A stretch of 64,000 nucleotides of DNA from Nitrosospira sp. Nsp14 (GCF_900113575.1 NZ_FOPV01000018.1:24341-88340), one strand, 5' to 3'; counted from the stretch's first letter, positions 1-7,945 are shown. Translations and numbers: made by a program. Notes: generated from the letters alone by a model not told the origin.

Positions 1-183
1 TGCAAAGGTGTAACCGATACCGCCATCCGCGAAGCTGTGCATTGCGGAAGCGCTGGCCGGATGCGGGATCTGAAAGCCAACCTGGGGGTAAGCGAGCAGT
101 GCGGAATATGCGCCTGCCACGCAAAACAGGTGCTGGAACAGGCACTGATGCAGAAAACCCTGGCGCAAGGCCAGTCCACATAA
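1..183 (+). CDS. bfd: Bacterioferritin-associated ferredoxin, 3' part
   Basis: The frame is open from the first base to TAA at 181-183, giving the last 60 residues of a Bfd-type [2Fe-2S] protein; the start lies outside the window. The first visible residue is the second Cys of the N-terminal C-x-C pair, and the C-G-I-C pair near residue 38 supplies the other two cluster ligands. Bfd binds bacterioferritin and passes electrons to its haem so that stored ferric iron is reduced and released. The gene sits 42 bp upstream of bfr in the same direction, the usual bfd-bfr arrangement. The tail beyond the domain (about 16 residues) is short and unremarkable. Confidence 0.9.
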   Translation, partial: CKGVTDTAIREAVHCGSAGRMRDLKANLGVSEQCGICACHAKQVLEQALMQKTLAQGQST

Positions 184-225
184 ACCCACTCGCTTGAATG
201 CGAGATCTCGCCTGAGGAGGCAAAC

Positions 226-690
226 ATGAAGAGCAACACAGACATTATTCAATGGCTAAACCGCCAGCTTCAACACGAACTGACGGCCATCAATCAGTAT
301 TTTCTCCATGCGCGCATGTACAAAAACTGGGGCTTCGACAGCCTCGGCAAGCATGAATATGAGGAATCCATAGAGGAGATGAAGCATGCCGATGTTTTGA
401 TTGAGCGTATCCTGTTTCTGGAAGGGTTACCCAATCTGCAAGAGCTGGGCAAGCTGTTGATTGGTGAGAAGGCGGAAGAGTGTGTCGAGTGCGACCTCAG
501 GGCGGAGATGGCCGCGCGAGAGTCATTGCTCGGCGGGATTGCCGCATGCGAAGCAGCGAAGGACTACGTTTCGCGCGAAATTTTCAAGGACATACTGGAA
601 GATACCGAAAAACACATCGACTGGCTGGAAACCCAGCTGGATGTCATGCAGAAAGTCGGTATTCAGAACTGGCTGCAAAGCCAGATGTAA
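226..690 (+). CDS. bfr: Bacterioferritin (haem-binding ferritin)
   Basis: 154 residues, the full length of the family. Bacterioferritin forms a 24-subunit shell that oxidises Fe(II) at a dinuclear site and stores it, with haem bound between subunit pairs. Visible are the haem ligand Met52 and ferroxidase ligands Glu18, Glu51, His54, Glu94 and His130. The sixth ligand, Glu127 in E. coli numbering, is Thr127 here (codon acc at 604-606), with Glu at 128. A strong GAGGAGG ribosome site precedes the ATG. A short stem (CTCGC/GCGAG, 188-202) lies between bfd and bfr. The missing Glu suggests either a subunit of a mixed shell or a shifted ligand; iron storage remains the likely role. Confidence 0.95.
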   Translation: MKSNTDIIQWLNRQLQHELTAINQYFLHARMYKNWGFDSLGKHEYEESIEEMKHADVLIERILFLEGLPNLQELGKLLIGEKAEECVECDLRAEMAARESLLGGIAACEAAKDYVSREIFKDILEDTEKHIDWLETQLDVMQKVGIQNWLQSQM

Positions 691-797
691 TTCTTTATCC
701 GTTGCCGCTGGCTTTCTCCCGAGCCGGCGGCTTTTAGCCAGCCAGCCTGTACAAACGGCAAGCCAGCTTTTTTCTGACTTGTGACGGAGTATGGGCT

Positions 798-1703
798 GTG
801 GAACACATAACAACCTCGGCGGTTTCACGCGCCGCCCTCCCTCTTCTGTTTTTCAAAGCGCCTCGCGCTGGCGCGATTCTGCTTGTCCCTCTCCGGGCCA
901 TGCGGTCGATATCTGCCGTTCTGATAGCCAATTTTCAGGGAAGCTCCGGTAGCGGAAAAAAGCACAAGTTCCTTCCGAACGTGTTTCCTCTTCAGCGGGC
1001 GATCGAACAGGTTTTCCGCGTTAGAGGCGGCCGGGTGCGGTCCGGTTGTGCTGATCCGTTCCCGACAACAAGTCGTGTGCAGGCAGGAGGTCGGAATAAT
1101 TCCGCGGCCTTCTCACCCGCGGGAGCCTTGGCGGATGGTCATCAAGCGCTGTTGGAACGTATTGATTTGCTTCAGCGCAGGCTTGCCGATGCCCGCATTT
1201 CCGTTCCGCAGGAGCCCGATTGGTTCCCGCTGGTCAAGACTGCAGGTGCCTGCGGCGAGGGACCGGGTGCCACCGGAAAACGGGGGCCCCACGTTGCACA
1301 AGCGGCAAAGAGTGCAAAATCTGCATTGCATCGCGCTACTTGCAATGAAAAAAAGGCGATTTGGGAGGCCGGTTTTGATCTTGCGGCAGTGAAGCTCCTG
1401 TGTGTAGGGGGCCGGGCAGCGCTCTATCCCGAGTACAGCCGCCTGGTTCATGCGTCTGGAGGCATTTTATTCTTCTATCGAAGCGATCCAGGGGTTGGCG
1501 GAGAAAAGTTGTCGGAGCTGCTCGCCCAGGCTGATATGGTGATATGTCCGGTAGATTGCGTTAATCATCAGGCTTACTTCACTGTAAAGCGCTACTGCAA
1601 GTATTCCGGCACGCCTTACGTCGTGCTCGACCATTCCGATATACCCACCTTCAGTAAGGGGCTGGCAAAACTCGCAGAGCTGGTTTCATGCCCAGGCTCT
1701 TAG
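798..1703 (+). CDS. DUF2325 domain protein; N-terminal half uncertain
   Basis: The C-terminal part, about residues 195-295, is a clear DUF2325 domain: a glycine-rich first strand (LLCVGGRAALYPEY), a central ADMVICPVDCVNHQAY segment and a KRYCKYSGTPYVVL strand. The family is common in betaproteobacteria; its biochemical role is not established. The first 190 residues look poorly conserved, rich in Arg, Ala and Gly, and do not resemble the coiled-coil N-terminus seen in longer family members, so either the true start lies downstream (a helix-like ALLERIDLLQRRL stretch begins near residue 116) or the 5' half has decayed. The domain call is solid; the start is not. Confidence 0.6.
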   Translation: MEHITTSAVSRAALPLLFFKAPRAGAILLVPLRAMRSISAVLIANFQGSSGSGKKHKFLPNVFPLQRAIEQVFRVRGGRVRSGCADPFPTTSRVQAGGRNNSAAFSPAGALADGHQALLERIDLLQRRLADARISVPQEPDWFPLVKTAGACGEGPGATGKRGPHVAQAAKSAKSALHRATCNEKKAIWEAGFDLAAVKLLCVGGRAALYPEYSRLVHASGGILFFYRSDPGVGGEKLSELLAQADMVICPVDCVNHQAYFTVKRYCKYSGTPYVVLDHSDIPTFSKGLAKLAELVSCPGS

Positions 1704-1898
1704 CCAGACGCAGGTTCGGTCTATCAAGTCTGCTTCGACGGCAGAAATCCGGTTTACCAGCGATAGCCACTACCTGATGAACTTGCAGCACGGGTGCTGA
1801 AGTGCCTGCTTGCGGTCTTCGACTCAAACGTTTGGGTAATTTGAATGTCCTGGCTACCTTGTCCAACAAGTTAACAAAAATCAATCTAAAGGAAAAAC

Positions 1899-2543
1899 AT
1901 GAAAATCGCGTCACTTGTCTCCGGGACTGTCGCCCTTTTTGGCTGCGCGCTAAGCCTGAACGCCGGAGCGCATGCATTGTGGCTGGAGAGCGGTACGCCA
2001 GCCAGCAAGCTTTATTTTGGCGAATATGCCGAGAACCTCCGGGAAACCTCACCGGGAAGGCTCGACAGTATCGTTGAACCGGACGCAACGATCATTGACC
2101 AGGCGGGAACGGCAAAAGCGATCAGCCCAAGCCGTGAAAGTACGCACTTTTCTCTACCGGCGGGCGCGACGGTACTGATCCAGGCACGCCGCCAGCCGAT
2201 ACGAGCACCACAAGGGGACACGCCAACCCCTGTTCAACGGCGTTTTCTTTACGCTCGTCTGGGTGAAGGCGGCAGTTTACCGCTCGATATAAAGGGTAAT
2301 GGCAATACGCTGCGCTTGACCTTCATGGGCGAGCCGGTACCAAAGGCTGAAATCGTCGTTATCGCTCCCAGCGGCTGGGAGAAGCATCTACGCACCGACG
2401 AGAAAGGTGAAACTTCCTTTTCGCCACCCGAGCCCGGCCTCTACGTCATAGAGGCTAAGCATGAACTGAACAAGCCCGGCGAATTCGAGGGCAAGGCATA
2501 TGCGGTAGAGAGTCACAAGGTCACGCTCAGTCTTTACAAATGA
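1899..2543 (+). CDS. Periplasmic DUF4198-like protein of iron-uptake module
   Basis: 214 residues with an N-terminal signal peptide (hydrophobic run from about 5 to 24, probable cleavage after AGAHA). The rest is beta-rich, with an Ig-like C-terminal segment around residues 130-200 (PVPKAEIVVIAPSG ... TDEKGETSFSPPEPGLYVIEA), the pattern of DUF4198 proteins found beside metal and siderophore transport genes. A good ribosome site (AAAGGA) precedes the ATG. Its stop overlaps the start of the PepSY protein by four bases (ATGA), so the two are translationally coupled, and a TonB-dependent receptor follows. A periplasmic accessory role in iron-chelate uptake is inferred from this context. Confidence 0.72.
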   Translation: MKIASLVSGTVALFGCALSLNAGAHALWLESGTPASKLYFGEYAENLRETSPGRLDSIVEPDATIIDQAGTAKAISPSRESTHFSLPAGATVLIQARRQPIRAPQGDTPTPVQRRFLYARLGEGGSLPLDIKGNGNTLRLTFMGEPVPKAEIVVIAPSGWEKHLRTDEKGETSFSPPEPGLYVIEAKHELNKPGEFEGKAYAVESHKVTLSLYK

Positions 2544-3286
2544 GCATTTCTCAATCGCGCGCCCGCGTCAGCGAGCCATCTGAGCCAGGAGCTCGCGGGC
2601 AGAATGGGGGTCAGCCTTCGGGGGCTGAGCCACGCGGTTACCTTTTTCTGCCGCAATCAATGAAGCGCGGGCGCTTTCTCGTCTGGCTACGGCGGACACA
2701 CGCCTGGATCGGTCTCTGGGGCGCAGCGCTCGGCTTGTTGTTCGGCACTTCCGGCATTCTGCTCAACCACCGCAATGAGATGAAAATCCCCCTCGCGAGC
2801 CAGCATGAAACCCGGCAGACCTTGGTCCCGCCTATGGAAAGCCTGCAATCCGCCGAGGCCTTCGAGGCATGGCTGCGCTTGAACTTCAAACTGCCCGATG
2901 CCAAATCCCGTATCCAGAAGAAGCCGGGCGGGCCCGTGCCCTGGGGTGGGGGTCAAATAATGCAACCCGAGAACTGGCGCGTCACGCTGACAACGCCCAA
3001 TCTCAGCCTGAATGCCGAATACTGGCAGGGCGACACCGAGGCTCATATCGAGCAGAAGGAAGCCAATGCGTGGGCCACGCTGGCCAATTTTCACAAAGGC
3101 AGCGGTATGTCGAATGCCTGGATACTACTTACCGACACGCTGGCGGCCGGTTTATTGGTGCTGGCAATTACCGGCACACTGCTGTGGAGCCGCTTACATG
3201 GGCCCCGATTGATAGCAGCAGCACTGATCGGCACGACCCTTACTGCTTCAACCATTCTTATGCTTACGACCCTCTCGTTGTCATGA
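2540..3286 (+). CDS. PepSY-associated transmembrane protein
   Basis: 248 residues. After a hydrophilic leader of 40 residues comes a helix with the typical RRTHAWIGLWGAALGLLFGTSGILLNH pattern split by conserved His residues (first membrane segment, about 50-72), a periplasmic middle, a KGSGMSNAWILLTDTLAAGLLVLAITGTLLW second segment (about 184-215) and a last hydrophobic segment to the C-terminus. This is the compact PepSY_TM form that accompanies siderophore receptors and is thought to help ferric-siderophore reduction in the inner membrane. Start overlaps the preceding stop (ATGA); an internal ATG at 2660 just before the conserved part is an alternative start. Confidence 0.75.
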   Translation: MSISQSRARVSEPSEPGARGQNGGQPSGAEPRGYLFLPQSMKRGRFLVWLRRTHAWIGLWGAALGLLFGTSGILLNHRNEMKIPLASQHETRQTLVPPMESLQSAEAFEAWLRLNFKLPDAKSRIQKKPGGPVPWGGGQIMQPENWRVTLTTPNLSLNAEYWQGDTEAHIEQKEANAWATLANFHKGSGMSNAWILLTDTLAAGLLVLAITGTLLWSRLHGPRLIAAALIGTTLTASTILMLTTLSLS

Positions 3287-3453
3287 AAGTGGTCCGATAA
3301 CGAACGTCAAGCCCCGGGACCCAACAGCAAGTATAAATATGTAAATTTCATCCCCTCCTGCCCCGTTCCAACGGAGCAAAGGCGTTCCATAGCCCGCCAT
3401 AAGCCCTCCGCTTGTAGCCAGCCAGCTCACAAAAAACAACAGAGAGACTACAA

Positions 3454-5631
3454 GTGAAACCGTTACACAAATTCAAACGCAGGCATCGTCAGATTGGCCC
3501 TATTACCCTATTGTCATTAGGGATGCTGGCGGCACCTTTAAGCGTGGTCGCGCAGGAGACCCAGGCTGGCAAGGAAAAAGATAACCCGTTGCCGGAGATC
3601 AAGATCACCACGGGCCGGGTTCGCCCCGGCACGCTGGAGGATGTGGCGCGAACAGGGAGCAAGACCGATACGCCACTACGGGATATCCCCGCGAGCGTCG
3701 ACGTGGTGCCCGCGAGCATACTAAAGGAGCAAGGGGCCATTACCATGAACGATGCTATGCGCAACGTTCCTAGTGTCCAGCCGTTGATGGGGGGTGGCTA
3801 TGGGTTTGGCAACAGCTTTACTTCGCGTGGTCTTTCCCTGAGCTTTTTACGCGACGATATTCCTGACGGATCTGCGCAAAACAGCTACTTCCGTACGATG
3901 TACGACGTCGATCGCATCGAAGTATTGAAGGGCCCCGGTTCGGCGCTATTTGGTGTTGCCGGACCGGGCGGCAGCATCAACATCATCACCAAAAAGCCAC
4001 GAAACCAGTTCGACCTCACCGCAGGCACCATGCTTGGCAGTTTCGGTACCCGCAATGGTTTTGTCGACTTGACAGGTCCGCTCGGGCAGCGCTTCGCGGG
4101 TCGCGCAATCGCCAATCTTGAGCATACAGATGGGTTCCGCGGGCTTGAGCGTAATATTTTCGAGGCCTCCCCGAGCTTGCTGTGGCGATTGGCCGACGAT
4201 AAAACGCTTTTGATTGACTACGATCACCGCGAAATGAAGATCAAGCCGGATAACTACGGCATACTTTTTGACTTCAATTCCAATATCGCCAATGTTTCGC
4301 GCAATAACCGCTACTACAGTCCATTCAACAAGACAGATCATACGATCAATCGCCTCGGGCTCACCCATAACTGGGCAATATCAGACACGTTGAGCATGCG
4401 TACCGCATTCGTATACGATGCCCGTACACTCGAGATCGTGCGAAACGGGGGCGGCAATCAAGGGAATGCGCTCGGCGTGTCGACTGGGCGCGATGCCCGT
4501 CAGCAATTCGATAACGCGGGCTACACCGTATTGCAGAATGAATTCATATGGAAAACAAGTACCGGACCGGTTAAACACACATTTTTGGGGGGATTTGAAT
4601 ACAAGAACACTGATATCAATACGGTGCGCGGTGATTACACCTTATCGTCCATCAATATTTTTAATCCTGTCAATGTGGAAACCTCCTTGAACGGACTCAC
4701 GCGCAGGCCCATTTTCGACCGCAGGATTACCAGCGATCAAACGTCGTTCTATGCGCAGGATCAGATAGATTTGACGAAACAATTCAAACTTCGCCTCGGC
4801 ATAAGAAACGACCTGGTGCAGTACAGCGACAAGGGATTTCAGCTGGTATCAGGAAACTATGGCTATCGTGAGATTGAGAAAACCAAATCCTTGACCACCT
4901 ATTCCACGGGCGGTGTCTACCAGCCAACGGAATATCTCGCGTTTTACGCCGGCTATAGCACAGGCGCATTCATTAATCTCGCCACCGAGGCGCAGGCGGT
5001 CTCCCGGTCACCGGAAACTTCAGACCAGATAGAAGTGGGCGCAAAAACCACTCTGCTGGACGGCAAGGCCGATTTGAACGTTGCGCTTTTTCAGACAAGC
5101 CGTAATAACTACTTCGTCATTTTGCCCGGTTCTGGGGGGCAGGCTACCCAGGATGGCAAGGATCGATCGAGGGGCGTGGAAGTTTCGCTGGGTTTGAGGC
5201 CCGTGGCGGGATTGAACATCATCGGCAGTGGAGTATGGATGGATCCGGAAACATTGGCTCAGAATGTCGCTACCAATGCCGTTCTTGGCATCACCGGAAG
5301 TGTTTACGGAACGCGGCCTGTGGGAGTCGCTACTCACGCGGCCAACTTATGGAGTACCTACCAGATCCAAAACGGTTTCGCGCGCGGTTTGACGTTCGGC
5401 TTTGGCTTGACCTACAAGGGCGATACGTTCGCGGATAGCCTGAACCTGCTGCGTGTGCCATCTTATGTCGTTTTCGATGCCGCCGTGTCCTATCGCATAA
5501 AAAGAATGGATCTGGCGGTCAATATTAGAAATCTTACGGACAAAACCTACTTTACCAACGCAACATTCGCCGGTGCATTGCCGGGGGACCCCCTTAGCGC
5601 GTACGGTTCGATCCGTTTCAATTTCAACTAG
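3454..5631 (+). CDS. TonB-dependent siderophore receptor
   Basis: 725 residues starting with GTG. A signal peptide ends near residue 33 (PLSVVAQE). The plug domain (about 60-210) has the hallmarks of the FhuA/FoxA type: RDIPASVDVVP, the RGLSLSFLRDDIP loop and VDRIEVLKGPGSALFG followed by PGGSINIITKKP. The remainder is a 22-strand outer-membrane barrel ending in RFNFN; the last residue is Asn rather than the usual aromatic. It imports a ferric siderophore using TonB-ExbBD energy. No siderophore synthesis genes are nearby, so use of foreign siderophores is likely. It follows the DUF4198 and PepSY genes after 167 bp. No convincing Fur box was found upstream. Confidence 0.92.
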   Translation: MKPLHKFKRRHRQIGPITLLSLGMLAAPLSVVAQETQAGKEKDNPLPEIKITTGRVRPGTLEDVARTGSKTDTPLRDIPASVDVVPASILKEQGAITMNDAMRNVPSVQPLMGGGYGFGNSFTSRGLSLSFLRDDIPDGSAQNSYFRTMYDVDRIEVLKGPGSALFGVAGPGGSINIITKKPRNQFDLTAGTMLGSFGTRNGFVDLTGPLGQRFAGRAIANLEHTDGFRGLERNIFEASPSLLWRLADDKTLLIDYDHREMKIKPDNYGILFDFNSNIANVSRNNRYYSPFNKTDHTINRLGLTHNWAISDTLSMRTAFVYDARTLEIVRNGGGNQGNALGVSTGRDARQQFDNAGYTVLQNEFIWKTSTGPVKHTFLGGFEYKNTDINTVRGDYTLSSINIFNPVNVETSLNGLTRRPIFDRRITSDQTSFYAQDQIDLTKQFKLRLGIRNDLVQYSDKGFQLVSGNYGYREIEKTKSLTTYSTGGVYQPTEYLAFYAGYSTGAFINLATEAQAVSRSPETSDQIEVGAKTTLLDGKADLNVALFQTSRNNYFVILPGSGGQATQDGKDRSRGVEVSLGLRPVAGLNIIGSGVWMDPETLAQNVATNAVLGITGSVYGTRPVGVATHAANLWSTYQIQNGFARGLTFGFGLTYKGDTFADSLNLLRVPSYVVFDAAVSYRIKRMDLAVNIRNLTDKTYFTNATFAGALPGDPLSAYGSIRFNFN

Positions 5632-6200
5632 GAAAAAACTTGCCAGAGATAGAACCCTTGTTTTGTTATCTGACGTTCGATAATGACTGCGGTGCAGCAA
5701 CCCTAGCTCGCGGAAATACCAGTGCAATCCATTTCCTCTTTGCGCAATTAGCGTAAAGATTTTAGCTGCGTGGCTTGCGCCAAGCAATGCCATCACGGTT
5801 TGCGGGATACGGCCGCCTTCCGACCAAGGAACAAGTGCGCCATTTCCCCCGCGCCCGCTGCTACCTGCCCACGTGCAGTCCATCGCATCCAGGCGGTGCA
5901 TACCCCCGATGCGAGTTCCGCCCGAAATCCTGACAAAGTGCTCTGTTATCCCATTGTCCAGGATGGCGCGATCTCTAAAGCCTAAAGCGCACCACTCGCT
6001 TGTCACCAAGAGCCCGCCCCCAAATGCTCCCTTTTGCGCCTCATCCAAAATCCGTTTTCGACTGCGAAAACACGAGAGTGGCCTCTTGAAATGCCATTTT
6101 TCAGGGGAAATTCCGCCTCAAAAACCACGTCGAAGCATAGCTCCCGCTAACCGCTAAAAGCCGCTCCAGTAAACGGTTTCCAGGAATACTCAGCATTTGT
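5632..6200. other. Geneless interval before the AHL synthase
   Basis: About 570 bp with no supportable gene. Open frames on both strands here lack ribosome sites and resemble no family that I recognise. The one clear structure is a 7-bp inverted repeat GTTTTCG-ACTG-CGAAAAC at 6054-6071, which could be a hairpin or a protein-binding site about 130 bp upstream of the lux box. Confidence 0.5.
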
Positions 6201-6220
6201 TCCTGTAAGATTTTACAGCT
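6201..6220 (+). promoter_or_regulatory. lux box (LuxR-type operator)
   Basis: TCCTGTAAGATTTTACAGCT contains a perfect inverted repeat CTGTAA-N4-TTACAG and matches the Vibrio fischeri lux box (ACCTGTAGGATCGTACAGGT) at 15 of 20 positions, including the CCTGTA and TACAG cores. Its centre lies about 57 bp upstream of the AHL synthase ATG, leaving room for a LuxR-activated promoter with the box near -42 and a weak -10 around 6246-6253. This predicts positive feedback by AHL. Confidence 0.8.
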
Positions 6221-6267
6221 ATCCCGGGGCCTCGTTCCGTTGTTTCATAGCATCGTCATAACCAACG

Positions 6268-6897
6268 ATGGATGCGAAACAAATGGGACAAATAATGCTT
6301 GCGCAACACGGGAACGGCTCTCTAGATCAACGGGCAGCGATGGGAATGTATCAACTGCGACACGAGGTTTTCCATGATCGGCTTGGCTGGGAAGTTACAA
6401 CGGATAATGGGATGGAGCACGACGAGTTCGATCATGCCGACCCTGTATATGTATTGGCCAAAGGCGACGAAGATGAGGTATTGGGCTGCTGGCGGCTTCT
6501 CCCAACTATGGGCCCCAACATGCTGCGGGACACGTTTCCACAACTCCTGCATGGACAGCGGGCGCCCCAACAACCGGATGTGTGGGAGCTAAGCCGCTTC
6601 GCGGTGACGGTTCCCAAATACGAAAGCGCGGGGTTCGGCTTCAGCGAAATTCCTGTAAAAATGATGCAGACCTTGTTCGACTTCGCTCGGCACAACGGTA
6701 TCACCCGTTATGTTACCGTGACCACCGTTGCCGTAGAGAGGCTGATACGCAGGCTGGGGGTCAACGTTTCACGGCTGGGCCCTCCCATTAAAATCGGCCG
6801 TGTCATGACCGTCGCTTGCTACATCGAAATTGACGAGGTTACGGAATTTGCCTTGTTCGGCACGCTTCCGGAGAACGCGCAGAGGAAAGCAGCGTGA
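6268..6897 (+). CDS. LuxI-family acyl-homoserine-lactone synthase
   Basis: 209 residues. The enzyme joins an acyl group from acyl-ACP to S-adenosylmethionine to make an AHL signal. All eight residues invariant in LuxI proteins are present: Arg31, Phe35, Trp41, Asp52, Asp55, Arg76, Glu107 and Arg110. ATG codons at 6283 and 6295 are alternative starts; from 6295 the first invariant Arg would be residue 22, close to its place in LuxI. A lux box lies just upstream. The stop overlaps the GTG of the next gene by four bases. No luxR gene lies beside it, unlike most luxI loci. Acyl-chain length cannot be told from sequence alone. Nitrosospira species are known to carry such synthases. Confidence 0.93.
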   Translation: MDAKQMGQIMLAQHGNGSLDQRAAMGMYQLRHEVFHDRLGWEVTTDNGMEHDEFDHADPVYVLAKGDEDEVLGCWRLLPTMGPNMLRDTFPQLLHGQRAPQQPDVWELSRFAVTVPKYESAGFGFSEIPVKMMQTLFDFARHNGITRYVTVTTVAVERLIRRLGVNVSRLGPPIKIGRVMTVACYIEIDEVTEFALFGTLPENAQRKAA

Positions 6898-7382
6898 ATA
6901 TCCTGGTCGTGGGGGAAAGACAAGATACGCGTCGCATTCTGCAGATGCTGCTTGATAAATCGAGGCACAGGCTGGAGCGGGTATCGTTGGAAGATTTTTC
7001 GGAACCGGATCTTGAATCCTACGATATGGTTCTTGTGGATGGCGCGGTTCAGGATTGCACACAACAGTTGAATCTCCTGCAGTGGATCCGGGAGGCAAGG
7101 CGGCGTTATCCGCATCTGCCCGTGGCGGTGATGAACAATGTCGGGTCTCAGGTGATTCGGGAAGGACGTGATCCACGCGACGAAGCGTTGCAGCATACTT
7201 GCGGAATCGTTGAGTCCAGCAATGGGGTATTGAATATGCGCTGCCGTCTGCGTGAAATTGCACTGGGGGAAACCGCCGCGCTTGTGCGGGAGGAGTGCGA
7301 GCGGCCGTTGCTGGAGCCGATTACTTTCGAATATTCGGGCCGGGAAGGGAATGCCGGCGGAGCAAAAGAAGCGGGGGCGTGA
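6894..7382 (+). CDS. Degenerate receiver-domain protein coupled to AHL synthase
   Basis: 162 residues starting with GTG inside the synthase stop (GTGA), so its translation should depend on that of the synthase. The N-terminal 110 residues follow the alternating pattern of a response-regulator receiver: strand MNILVVG, strand SYDMVLVDG ending in Asp49 at the phospho-acceptor place, and strand HLPVAVMNN. The acidic pair after strand 1 is replaced by Gly7-Glu8, the Ser/Thr after strand 4 by Asn81, and no Lys is seen after strand 5, so normal phosphorylation is doubtful. The C-terminal 45 residues are rich in Glu and Gly and carry no DNA-binding domain. I infer an accessory role in signal production or response; the function is unknown. 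Confidence 0.7.
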   Translation: MNILVVGERQDTRRILQMLLDKSRHRLERVSLEDFSEPDLESYDMVLVDGAVQDCTQQLNLLQWIREARRRYPHLPVAVMNNVGSQVIREGRDPRDEALQHTCGIVESSNGVLNMRCRLREIALGETAALVREECERPLLEPITFEYSGREGNAGGAKEAGA

Positions 7383-7477
7383 CGGTGAGCATCTTGCGAT
7401 CCACATCCGCTCCCCGTTATTGCCGGCGCCAACTGCATTGACGGGTCTGGCAAAAACTCATCATTGTATTTATAAAA

Positions 7478-7495
7478 CTTTCATAAAACGTTCAT
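7478..7495 (+). promoter_or_regulatory. Candidate Pho box (PhoB operator)
   Basis: CTTTCAT-AAAA-CGTTCAT forms two 7-bp half-sites in direct repeat with an 11-bp period, as in the enterobacterial Pho box (CTGTCAT-AAAA-CTGTCAT of pstS); three of 18 positions differ. It is embedded in a tandem ATAAAACTTTC/ATAAAACGTTC repeat (7472-7493). The first gene downstream starts at 7582. PhoB control of the small genes is inferred. Confidence 0.45.
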
Positions 7496-7581
7496 CGCAA
7501 CGCCATCTCTTCCAGGTAGCCTGAACAGGCCAGCAAAGTATTTAAAGTCGTTGGCGAAATTTGTTCATCATAGGAGGGAAT

Positions 7582-7791
7582 ATGAAATCCCAGCTACCTG
7601 CGTTAATAATGCTGCTGTCGGAATTCTGGAAGCCCATTCAAGCTGGAGATAGCACGAAGGGACGTACTTTCCAGTCCGGCCGAAGCTTCGGCATTAACCC
7701 AACCCCCGCAATCGGTGAAGCCGGCAATTTTCTGCCGTCCATGTCTCGTGGCGCACCATGGGCTAGAAGCAAAAAGAAACGATTCGGCTAA
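7582..7791 (+). CDS. Hypothetical small protein, 69 residues
   Basis: A textbook ribosome site (AGGAGG at 7572-7577) lies five bases before this ATG and is the main reason to accept the gene. The product begins with a short hydrophobic stretch (LPALIMLL, residues 5-12), is rich in Gly, Ser and Pro in the middle and ends in a basic RSKKKRFG tail. I recognise no family. It is the first of three short genes on this strand downstream of the AHL synthase pair and of the candidate Pho box. A secreted or membrane-active peptide is possible but not shown. Confidence 0.5.
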   Translation: MKSQLPALIMLLSEFWKPIQAGDSTKGRTFQSGRSFGINPTPAIGEAGNFLPSMSRGAPWARSKKKRFG

Positions 7792-7810
7792 GGCGGATCA
7801 GGTGAATGCA

Positions 7811-7945
7811 ATGCAACATACCGAGTTTCAGGCTCAATACAATCATCGGGCATCTTTCTCCAGCACTGACGGTTTCGTGGCCCCGAAGATTCCTACAAGC
7901 AATACTCGATCTCGGGCATACCTATACGACGGGTTTGTAAAATGA
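7811..7945 (+). CDS. Hypothetical micro-ORF, 44 residues
   Basis: Begins 19 bp after the previous gene, with GGTGAA eight bases before the ATG as a weak ribosome site; GTG at 7802 is an in-frame alternative. The stop overlaps the next start (ATGA), so it may serve mainly to couple translation. The product is rich in Ser, Thr and aromatic residues and ends GYxYDGFVK-like; no family is recognised. It is accepted mainly for its overlap with the following gene and could be non-functional. Confidence 0.35.
   Translation: MQHTEFQAQYNHRASFSSTDGFVAPKIPTSNTRSRAYLYDGFVK

Noticed and set aside
1651..2088. A 145-codon minus-strand frame between DUF2325 and the DUF4198-like gene
   Set aside because: Overlaps both neighbours antisense, is Arg-rich and low in complexity, and has no ribosome site.
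3301..3453. A possible Fur box before the siderophore receptor
   Set aside because: The AT-rich stretch around 3332-3350 does not fit the 19-bp Fur dyad or the hexamer array well enough to report.
5347..6048. A 233-codon minus-strand frame reaching from the geneless gap into the siderophore receptor gene
   Set aside because: A third of it is antisense to the receptor, no motif was recognised and there is no ribosome site. I considered a LuxR or transposase remnant but saw no supporting residues.
7509..7528. A second lux-box-like sequence (CCAGG...CAGG) before the small genes
   Set aside because: Only about half of the positions match and the dyad is imperfect; it is not distinguishable from chance.
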